DNA from: Rhodothermales bacterium
GTDB taxonomy: Bacteria; Bacteroidota; Rhodothermia; Rhodothermales; UBA10348
Assembly (NCBI GenBank): GCA_030833605.1
Contig: JAURGV010000130.1
Location: forward strand, 1-6,852
DNA length: 6,852 nt
Reading direction: 5' to 3'
Notes under the pieces: model-generated
Databases searched by the model: none
What the model saw: only the letters and a program-made list of their open reading frames with translations
What the model was told of the DNA's origin: nothing
Translations under genes and position numbers: made by a program
In this document: piece after piece, positions 1 through 5,742 of the stretch
Layout: every line of letters starts with the position of its first letter
How positions within the stretch are numbered: position 1 is the first letter of the stretch

Positions 1-821
1 GGTGGCGGATGCTGTTTTTAACGATGACATCCCTGTTGATTCTTCCGGTGATGTTGATCCTGGTGATCTTGGTTATTCGAGGAGGCCCGGCAATCAGTTG
101 GGAGTTTTTAACGGCTTACCCCATTAAAGGGATGACTGCCGGTGGGGTCTTCCCTGCTCTCGCCGGAACTGTGTTCTTGGTATCTTTGGGCTTGATATTT
201 TCGGTTCCCCTAGGGATTGCAGCGGCCATATATTTGAGCGAATATGCCCCAGATAACATATTCACAAGGATTATCAATCTGGCCATTATCAATTTGGCCG
301 GTGTCCCCTCGATTGTACACGCTCTTTTCGGGCTCGGAGCCTTTGTGATTTTCTTCAAATTTGGGACGAGTATGTTGGCTTCCAGTTTAACGTTAGCCAT
401 AATGGCCCTTCCCGTGGTCATTGTCGCCACAAAAGAATCGCTTCAGGCCGTTCCCATGGCTTTTCGCGAAGCTTGCTGGAGCATGGGAGCTTCGCGATGG
501 CAGAGTATTCGGCGTATTGTATTGCCGAATGCTGTTTCGGGCATCCTTACGGGCGTCATTTTAGAGGTTTCGAGAACAGCGGGCGAAACGGCACCTATTA
601 TGTTTACAGGGGCTGCCTTTTTCTTACCCTTCCTCCCCGAAAGCGTCTACGACCAAACGATGGCGCTTTCGCTTCATCTCTTTGTGGTTGCCACCCAGGT
701 TCCAAATGTCCCAGAGCATTTGCCGTATGGGGTTGCACTGTTATTGATTTCCTTGGTTTTGGTGATGAATGCGCTTTCGATTGGATTTAGAGTTCGTTTT
801 AGGAATCAAAAGAAATGGTAA
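1..821 (+). CDS. pstA: Phosphate ABC transporter permease PstA, 5' end cut off by the window
   Basis: This is an inner-membrane permease subunit of the high-affinity phosphate importer PstSCAB; with PstC it forms the channel and docks onto PstB. The reading frame is open from base 3, and the first ATG at base 9 would give 270 residues. Family members usually have a little more N-terminal sequence, so the true start is probably outside the window; no well-spaced ribosome site precedes base 9. Counting from that ATG, hydrophobic segments lie near residues 5-23, 50-76, 88-117, 122-140, 176-205 and 240-260. The cytoplasmic EAA loop that contacts the ATPase is at about 143-172 (AFREACWSMGASRW, conserved Gly160, then RRIVLP), followed by the family-typical GETAP at 192-196. 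The stop is 4 bp before the first pstB, so the genes are almost certainly co-transcribed. pstS and pstC would be expected upstream. The family call is very secure; the exact start is not. Confidence 0.95.
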   Translation, partial: WRMLFLTMTSLLILPVMLILVILVIRGGPAISWEFLTAYPIKGMTAGGVFPALAGTVFLVSLGLIFSVPLGIAAAIYLSEYAPDNIFTRIINLAIINLAGVPSIVHALFGLGAFVIFFKFGTSMLASSLTLAIMALPVVIVATKESLQAVPMAFREACWSMGASRWQSIRRIVLPNAVSGILTGVILEVSRTAGETAPIMFTGAAFFLPFLPESVYDQTMALSLHLFVVATQVPNVPEHLPYGVALLLISLVLVMNALSIGFRVRFRNQKKW

Positions 822-825
822 TCTA

Positions 826-1608
826 ATGACACCTGAAATCGATAAAACAAAAGAATCCTACATCCTCGAAACGGAAAATCTCCACATTTCTTATGGAGAT
901 AAAGTGGCTCTGAAATCGGCCAACATCCAAATCAAGCAAAATGAGATCTATGGAATTATTGGACCTGCTGGAAGCGGCAAAACGTCGTTTTTAAAGGCCA
1001 TTAATCGAATGGATGAGATGACTCCGGGCATGAAGACCAAGGGTATAATCCGGTTTCAAGGATTTGATACCTCTATATGGCGGAACGTGTACGCACTTAG
1101 AAGAAAGATTGGCGTCGTGTTTCCCCTTCCTACTGGTTTACCCTTATCGGTCTATGAAAATGTGGCCTTTGCGCCACGATTAGCCGGGGTTCGCCATAAA
1201 CTAGATTTAGACGAGATCGTAGAGCGATGCCTCCGAAGAGCGGCCTTATGGGATGAAGTAAAAGACCGTTTGGACTCATTGGGCTCCCTGCTTTCCGGGG
1301 GACAACAGCAACGATTGACCATTGCCAGAGCCTTGTCGCAAGAGCCCGATCTCTTGATGTTGGACGAGTTCTCTATTGCAGTCGACCCCGTTACCACGAT
1401 GCGAATTGAAGACGTGCTCAAAGAATTGAAGAGCCACATCTCAATCATATTAGTTACCAACTTAGTTCAACAAGCAGAACGTTTGGCAGACAGAACGTCG
1501 TTTTTCTTAAATGGAGAAGTGGTCGAATCGGGACGAACCGTCGATCTGTTTTCCGGAAAAGCCAGTGATGCTAGAACCAATGACTATATAGAGGGACGTT
1601 TTGGCTGA
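826..1608 (+). CDS. pstB: PstB-type phosphate ABC transporter ATPase 1, with degenerate Q-loop and H-loop
   Basis: This is a cytoplasmic ATPase subunit of the Pst phosphate importer, 260 residues from the ATG at 826, a normal PstB length. The frame is open back to an ATG at 769 inside pstA, but residue alignment and the 4-bp gap favour 826. Seen in the protein: Walker A GPAGSGKTS (46-54), an intact signature LSGGQQQR (156-163), Walker B LLMLDE with catalytic Glu181, and the PstB-type C-terminus DYIEGRFG. Two key residues are missing. The Q-loop reads VFPLP where PstB has VFQKP (Pro100 instead of Gln, codon ccc). The switch region reads VTNLVQQA where PstB has VTHNMQQA (Asn212 instead of His, codon aac). 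The D-loop is also unusual (SIAVDP). The frame is uninterrupted and the rest is well conserved, so it looks like a specialised subunit rather than a decaying gene. It is likely to pair with the second PstB just downstream. Confidence 0.93.
   Translation: MTPEIDKTKESYILETENLHISYGDKVALKSANIQIKQNEIYGIIGPAGSGKTSFLKAINRMDEMTPGMKTKGIIRFQGFDTSIWRNVYALRRKIGVVFPLPTGLPLSVYENVAFAPRLAGVRHKLDLDEIVERCLRRAALWDEVKDRLDSLGSLLSGGQQQRLTIARALSQEPDLLMLDEFSIAVDPVTTMRIEDVLKELKSHISIILVTNLVQQAERLADRTSFFLNGEVVESGRTVDLFSGKASDARTNDYIEGRFG
1591..1603 (+). promoter_or_regulatory. Ribosome binding site and TTG start of the second pstB, inside the end of the first
   Basis: GAGGGA at 1591-1596 is a strong Shine-Dalgarno sequence 4 nt before the TTG at 1601-1603. 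It is made by the Glu-Gly codons of the C-terminal IEGRFG motif of the first PstB, whose TGA stop is at 1606-1608. The start lies before that stop, so the genes overlap by 8 bp and translation is probably coupled. No ATG occurs in this frame between here and the conserved domain, which supports the TTG as the true start. Confidence 0.75.
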
Positions 1609-2434
1609 TCAGAACCCAACAAACACTTTGACAAATACGCGATCACACGTCACCAATCCGAACACATCGGAAGTGGAACTGGCCATTCGTGTTTCCAAAC
1701 TTTCCCTTTGGTACGGAAGTTTTCAAGCGCTATTTGACGTCGATTTCGAGGTCAAACAGGGCCTTGTCACCTCTTTAATTGGCCCTTCCGGGTGTGGTAA
1801 GTCTACCCTTTTACGAAGCGTCAATCGTATTAACGAACGGTTTGATTACGTAAAAACGAAAGGAAGCGTTGACGTTTTGGGGCATGACATTTATGCCCCG
1901 GATGTAAACTTAATACAGGTTCGCAATAAAATCGGGATGGTTTTTCAGCGCCCCAACCCGTTGCCGGTAACCATTCGGAAAAACGTACTTTTTGCTTACC
2001 ACCTCCAATCGCCGACCGATCAGTCAACTTCCAAGGAAGACGAAATTATTGAGTCGGCGCTTCGCCAGGTTTTGTTGTGGGATGAACTCAAGGATAAGCT
2101 AAACGGCTCGGCTTTGAGCTTATCACTTGAACAGCAACAAAAATTGTGCATTGCTAGGCTATTACCGGTTAAACCGGAAGTCTTGTTGATGGACGAACCG
2201 TGCTCTGCTTTAGACCCTAAAGCTACAGCAGCCATCGAAGAGTTGATTTGGAATCTTAGGGGCGATTACACCATTTTGATTGTGACGCACAACATGGCTC
2301 AGGCTCGTAGAGCTTCTGATGAGAGCGCGTTCATGCTAATGGGCAAAATGGTAGAACACGGAAAGACCGAAGAAATATTTGTTACTCCTCAGTACCAAGA
2401 AACCGCCGACTACATTGAAGGTCGTTACGGGTGA
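1601..2434 (+). CDS. pstB: PstB-type phosphate ABC transporter ATPase 2, with degenerate signature motif
   Basis: This is the second PstB-family ATPase in tandem, 277 residues from a TTG start that has a strong ribosome site. The first 27 or so residues are an Asn/Thr/Ser-rich extension that is not part of the ABC fold. Seen: Walker A GPSGCGKST (61-69), Q-loop VFQRPNP with Gln116, Walker B VLLMDE (194-199), D-loop SALD (202-205), switch VTHNMAQA with His230, and the PstB C-terminus DYIEGRYG. The signature is altered: LSLEQQQK (174-181) replaces LSGGQQQR, so both glycines that contact the gamma-phosphate of the partner-bound ATP are gone. All its other motifs are intact, the reverse of the first PstB. 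By the known head-to-tail geometry of ABC dimers, its Walker site would be completed by LSGGQ of the first PstB. It ends 2 bp before the stop codon of the convergent kinase gene, and no phoU follows. The family is certain; heterodimerisation is inferred. Confidence 0.93.
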   Translation: MADQNPTNTLTNTRSHVTNPNTSEVELAIRVSKLSLWYGSFQALFDVDFEVKQGLVTSLIGPSGCGKSTLLRSVNRINERFDYVKTKGSVDVLGHDIYAPDVNLIQVRNKIGMVFQRPNPLPVTIRKNVLFAYHLQSPTDQSTSKEDEIIESALRQVLLWDELKDKLNGSALSLSLEQQQKLCIARLLPVKPEVLLMDEPCSALDPKATAAIEELIWNLRGDYTILIVTHNMAQARRASDESAFMLMGKMVEHGKTEEIFVTPQYQETADYIEGRYG

Positions 2435-2436
2435 TG

Positions 2437-3600
2437 CTAACGTGTTTCCGTATCTAGTTGCGCCGCAAGGGTTTGCATGATCTCTCTTATCGTATCGTCT
2501 TCGTTTTCGTTGGCAATGATAGGAATATCATGTTCATCGGCCTGAGAGATCAAATACGTTTGCAAATCCCATATTTTTTCGAAACTGTTCAAGTAGCGCT
2601 CCGACCGTCTCGATGAAATGACTTGCCCACGCCCAATCAATCGCTTGCGAAGCCGTTTGGGTTTAAGCACCGCTAACAACACCGGAACGACCACCGCATC
2701 GGTAGTCTCCTTAATGCGGTGCATCAATTGTGGATGCAAGTGAACCCCTTCGATAATCAGCGAAACCTGTTCGTTACAGGTTCGATTGATTACACCTTCC
2801 ACGCCAACAGCAACCTGCCGAGACTGGGTTAAATAGCCCTGAATCATGTCCTCAGCCCGATACGTTTGGCTAACGGTCGGCATTTGCAAATACGCCTCAA
2901 ACGACGAAGTGTGAAGCGTAGGCACCAGTCGCTCCGGAGCCAAAAGGCGCATGACCTCCCTCAACATATCTGTTGACTGGGTTCGAACAATATCTAAGCG
3001 ATGCGCTAATTCCGAACCAATTGAGCTCTTGCCACTACCATTGGTGCCACCAACAAGGATAATGAGTGGCTTACCGGTGTGTGAAAACGCCACCCATCTT
3101 CGATACACATCTGAATAATGCTTTCCGGCATACAGTTCAAGCAGTTCATATACGCGTTGTGTCAGATCCTTGGTGGTGATCTCCAAACGGTTTGATGTCA
3201 CATACTCGGTTTCAATCGCTGAAGCGATTTGGTACAAATCCTCTCTGGGAAGGGCACAAACCTCTAATGAATCTGCCAATTGACCTTTCGAAAAAGGGGC
3301 ATCCGTTCCATCTCTTGTAAGAACTCGTAGCGTAGGAAGCTCTATACTTTGTTTTAGATACGCTTCGGCTTGCTCAGCAAACCCATGCTTGTGTAAATAT
3401 TTGTGGACGGTTTTTTGAAGTTCAACGTTACTAATCTCGCCCTGATCGGAAAACTGACGACGAATAGCGCTGGCAATTTTGTAGGATTGTTCAAACGGAA
3501 TACCTGCATTTTGCAAGGATCTTGTCAATATCCCTCGCAAAAAAGGCACATTGGACCCTTCCACCTTATTCACAATATGCAGTTTATCGCTTTTTTCCAT
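2437..3600 (-). CDS. 2-phosphoglycerate kinase-like P-loop kinase with two tandem ATP-cone-like domains
   Basis: The protein has 387 residues from the ATG at 3600; a TTG immediately before it (3603) could add one residue. The C-terminal half is a P-loop kinase: Walker A GGTNGSGKSS (184-193), STDMLREVMR (209-218), SSFEAY (232-237) and EGVHLHP (284-290). These elements resemble archaeal 2-phosphoglycerate kinase, which makes 2,3-bisphosphoglycerate for cyclic-DPG synthesis, and the plant LPA1 protein involved in phytate accumulation. The N-terminal half contains two similar segments, at about 8-72 (PFLRGILTRSL, then KIASAIRRQF) and about 91-155 (PFSKGQLADSL, then QIASAIETEY). These look like duplicated ATP-cones, domains that sense ATP/dATP in other enzymes. 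It converges on pstB2 and is divergent from the ketimine reductase gene. A role in phosphate-ester metabolism fits the neighbours, but the substrate cannot be read from sequence. No convincing Shine-Dalgarno was seen. Confidence 0.82.
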   Translation of the reverse strand: MEKSDKLHIVNKVEGSNVPFLRGILTRSLQNAGIPFEQSYKIASAIRRQFSDQGEISNVELQKTVHKYLHKHGFAEQAEAYLKQSIELPTLRVLTRDGTDAPFSKGQLADSLEVCALPREDLYQIASAIETEYVTSNRLEITTKDLTQRVYELLELYAGKHYSDVYRRWVAFSHTGKPLIILVGGTNGSGKSSIGSELAHRLDIVRTQSTDMLREVMRLLAPERLVPTLHTSSFEAYLQMPTVSQTYRAEDMIQGYLTQSRQVAVGVEGVINRTCNEQVSLIIEGVHLHPQLMHRIKETTDAVVVPVLLAVLKPKRLRKRLIGRGQVISSRRSERYLNSFEKIWDLQTYLISQADEHDIPIIANENEDDTIREIMQTLAAQLDTETR

Positions 3601-3603
3601 CAA

Positions 3604-3697
3604 CGTTGAATGCGCGCTCTCATGGTTTTGTTTGTAGTATCTTTGGACGAATCAAACTACGAACGGTTTTGACCGGTTCAAACAGGGCATACTTTGC
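3604..3697. promoter_or_regulatory. Divergent intergenic region, kinase and reductase genes
   Basis: This 94-bp gap separates two divergent starts, so it must hold the promoters of the - strand kinase gene and, unless transcribed from farther away, of the + strand reductase-oxidase pair. I see no textbook -35/-10 pair at correct spacing on either strand. AGGG at 3684-3687, 10 nt before the ATG at 3698, is a plausible ribosome site for the reductase. An interrupted palindrome lies at 3666-3683 and is listed separately. Confidence 0.45.
3666..3683. promoter_or_regulatory. Interrupted palindrome, possible operator
   Basis: GTTTTGACCGGTTCAAAC has a perfect ACCGGT core (3672-3677) and matching GTTT/AAAC ends, with two mismatched pairs between them. 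It sits 14 bp upstream of the reductase ATG in a divergent promoter region, where a dimeric repressor site would be expected. No regulator gene is in the window, and a chance palindrome of this quality is possible. Confidence 0.3.
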
Positions 3698-4636
3698 ATG
3701 GTAACGTTGTCAAGAAATGACATTCTAGCGCTTGTCGCTTACCCGGACCTGATAGCGCTTTTAAGGGATTCCTATGCAAGCAGACCAGCCGGGCCCACTC
3801 GGTTTCACGTAAACATAGAATCGACCAACCAGGATGCCGATGGAACTCTATTGCTCATGCCGTGGTGGGATCGTGAGTTTCTGGGTGTAAAAATCGCCAC
3901 CATCTTCCCTTCCAACCTTCAGCTTAACCTTCCCTCGGTCAACGCGAGCTACCTGCTTTCGTCCAGCACGACTGGAGTACCGCTAGCACTTATGGACGGA
4001 GCTACCTTAACGCAGCTTCGAACCGCGGCCATTGCTGGCCTGGCTTCCGCTTTACTCTCCCGCGATAATGCGCATACCCTGTTGATGGTAGGGGCGGGTA
4101 CCTTGGCTCTCCCTATTATTAAGGCCCATTCAGCCGTGCGCAGCATTGAGCGGGTGCTCCTTTGGAATCGGACCCCCTCTTCTGCTTTTCGACTGAAAGA
4201 TCATGCGGAGTTGGCCATTCCAATCGAAGTGGTGGAGGATTTGGACCGTGCTATTCCACAAGCAGATATCATTTCATGCGCCACGCTATCTAAAAGCCCT
4301 TTAATTAAGGGGAAATTAGTTCAACCGGGTGCACATGTAAATTTGATTGGGGCCTACACCCCCGCGATGAGGGAAAGCGACGGCGACCTCCTCACGAAAA
4401 GCCGTGTTTTCGTGGATACGCTGGGCGGTGCATTGAAAGAAGGCGGCGATCTTATATCTGCCGACGCAGAGGGCTCCTGGAATATTTCACGTATCGAGGG
4501 TCAATTGCAGGATTTGTGCTCTTTATCGGGTTCAACTCGACAACATGATGGTGAAATCACCGTTTTTAAATCCGTGGGATCTGGTATTCAGGACCTCGTT
4601 GCCGCAAAACTTGCCTATTTAAAGCATATCGAATGA
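3698..4636 (+). CDS. Ornithine cyclodeaminase/mu-crystallin family ketimine reductase-like protein
   Basis: The 312-residue length is typical of the family, which covers NAD-dependent ornithine cyclodeaminase and NAD(P)H-dependent reductases of cyclic ketimines (delta1-pyrroline-2-carboxylate, delta1-piperideine-2-carboxylate) and related imines. Seen: GVKIATIFP with Lys65, LRTAAIAGLAS with Arg108 (the usual substrate-carboxylate region), a Rossmann nucleotide-binding turn VGAGTLA (131-137) followed by a strand and WNRTP, then NLIGAYTPAMRESD (215-228) and GALKEGGDLI (244-253). True ornithine cyclodeaminases carry a catalytic Asp just after the NAVGG segment; here the equivalent stretch reads IGAYTPAMRE, as in the reductase/mu-crystallin branch. 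I therefore favour imine reduction over ornithine deamination. It overlaps the next gene by ATGA (4633-4636), so the two are very likely co-translated. The protein is cytoplasmic, with no signal peptide. The family is secure; the substrate is inferred. Confidence 0.85.
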   Translation: MVTLSRNDILALVAYPDLIALLRDSYASRPAGPTRFHVNIESTNQDADGTLLLMPWWDREFLGVKIATIFPSNLQLNLPSVNASYLLSSSTTGVPLALMDGATLTQLRTAAIAGLASALLSRDNAHTLLMVGAGTLALPIIKAHSAVRSIERVLLWNRTPSSAFRLKDHAELAIPIEVVEDLDRAIPQADIISCATLSKSPLIKGKLVQPGAHVNLIGAYTPAMRESDGDLLTKSRVFVDTLGGALKEGGDLISADAEGSWNISRIEGQLQDLCSLSGSTRQHDGEITVFKSVGSGIQDLVAAKLAYLKHIE

Positions 4637-5742
4637 AAGTAACCGTTGTAGGAGCAGGAATATTTGGGCTTTGCACTGCTTTGGAACTAAGCAATCGAGG
4701 CCACGAAGTTGAACTAATTGAAAGGGGGGCGATTCCGAACCCCGAATCCTCTAGCTTCGACCTTCATCGCCTTATTAGGCACGCTTATGGCGCCCAGCAC
4801 GGCTACGCAGCGTTAATTCCTGACGCATTTAAAGCTTGGGACGCACTTTGGCAGCATTTTGGGGTTTCCTACTACCTTGAAACAGGAGCCTTGGTTATTG
4901 GTGAGACGAATCATGCATGGATAAAACAGTCTATCCAATCGCTGAAGGACCTTGATATTCCTTTTGAAATGTTGTCAAAACCACAGGTTGAGGGACGACT
5001 CCCCTGGATGCACGCGTATAAAGAAGACCAATTTTTGTTTACGACGAAAGGGGGAATTCTACGAGCGAGCTCTATTCTTGAGGCGATCGCTGGCCAGTTA
5101 CGCAAGCAGGGCTGTACGCTTCACGTCCATACCGAAATCAATCGCTGTGACTTTCAAAATGGAGTGGTTTACGATGACAAGGGTACTCGCTACGGAGGCG
5201 ACCGCCTGGTATTTGCGCTAGGAAAGGGCCATAGCATGTTGCTCCCCAATGAGTTACAGGTCTTCCGGCAGGTAACTTCTCTCCACGATAATACCCCCTC
5301 TGGGGCAACGGTTGAAGACGCGTGCCCGATGGTATTGGATATTTCTGACGACCATGGCTTCTATTACGTCCCAGGGGCAAGCCATTTTGCAGCCAAAATG
5401 GGAGACCATTCCACCAAATTTGCGACTTCGGCAACTGCATTACCGAACCCAACGCAAGCCGAGAAAGAGAATTTGGCTACGGTATCGGCCTATCGATTAC
5501 GGGATGCCGCCCAATGGCCGGTTTCAAAATGGCAATTGTGTCACTATGCCTGTACGGAAGATCGAACCCTACAATTCCGACAAAAAGACAAGGCCCTGTT
5601 TTTGTTTGGAGGATCTGGCCATGGCTTTAAATTCGGTGCGTTGTTTGGCGAACTAATGTGCTCCGCCGTCGAAGGATCTCTTGGAACAGACTACGTATCG
5701 GATCTGATTTCTGGGAAGCGGTCTATTTCAAATACATTCTAG
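4633..5742 (+). CDS. FAD-dependent amine oxidase, monomeric sarcosine oxidase family
   Basis: The protein is 369 residues long, close to the 385-390 of monomeric sarcosine oxidase (MSOX) and N-methyltryptophan oxidase. This DAO-fold family oxidises secondary amino acids (sarcosine, N-methyl amino acids, proline, pipecolate) to imines, reducing O2 to H2O2. Seen: dinucleotide-binding VGAGIFG (6-12) with the strand-2 acid Glu30; HRLIRHAYG (45-53), matching the MSOX active-site His45/Arg49 segment; AAKMGDH (253-259), where Lys255 and His259 align with the O2-activating Lys265 and His269 of MSOX; CHYACTEDRTLQF (303-315), where Cys303 aligns with the Cys that covalently holds FAD; and GGSGHGFKFG (326-335), where Lys333 aligns with the substrate-carboxylate Lys348. 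All key residues are present, so an active oxidase is expected. Its ATG overlaps the stop of the reductase gene. Its 3' end overlaps the convergent HD gene by 20 bp. The substrate is not determined. Confidence 0.88.
   Translation: MKVTVVGAGIFGLCTALELSNRGHEVELIERGAIPNPESSSFDLHRLIRHAYGAQHGYAALIPDAFKAWDALWQHFGVSYYLETGALVIGETNHAWIKQSIQSLKDLDIPFEMLSKPQVEGRLPWMHAYKEDQFLFTTKGGILRASSILEAIAGQLRKQGCTLHVHTEINRCDFQNGVVYDDKGTRYGGDRLVFALGKGHSMLLPNELQVFRQVTSLHDNTPSGATVEDACPMVLDISDDHGFYYVPGASHFAAKMGDHSTKFATSATALPNPTQAEKENLATVSAYRLRDAAQWPVSKWQLCHYACTEDRTLQFRQKDKALFLFGGSGHGFKFGALFGELMCSAVEGSLGTDYVSDLISGKRSISNTF

Noticed and set aside
769..825. Longer first PstB starting at the ATG at 769 inside pstA
   Set aside because: The extra 19 residues are an out-of-frame reading of the conserved pstA 3' end and do not resemble PstB; the ATG at 826 gives a normal PstB length and a 4-bp gap.
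826..1608. First PstB as a decaying pseudogene because of its lost Gln and His
   Set aside because: The frame is intact, Walker A, LSGGQ, Walker B and C-terminus are conserved, and the losses are exactly complementary to those in the second PstB.
2423..2442. Inverted repeat CGTTA/TAACG at the pstB-kinase junction as a terminator
   Set aside because: The stem is only 5 bp with a 10-nt loop and no T-run in either direction.
3601..3608. Palindrome CAACGTTG at the kinase start codon
   Set aside because: Eight bases is too short to stand out, and a related AACGTTG occurs inside the reductase coding sequence at 3703-3709, so it looks like chance.
3698..4636. True ornithine cyclodeaminase
   Set aside because: The segment that carries the catalytic Asp in ornithine cyclodeaminase reads IGAYTPAMRE here, which fits the reductase/mu-crystallin branch better.
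5138..5452. Open frame of 104 codons on the - strand inside the oxidase gene
   Set aside because: It is the antisense shadow of a well-conserved oxidase region and resembles no protein family.
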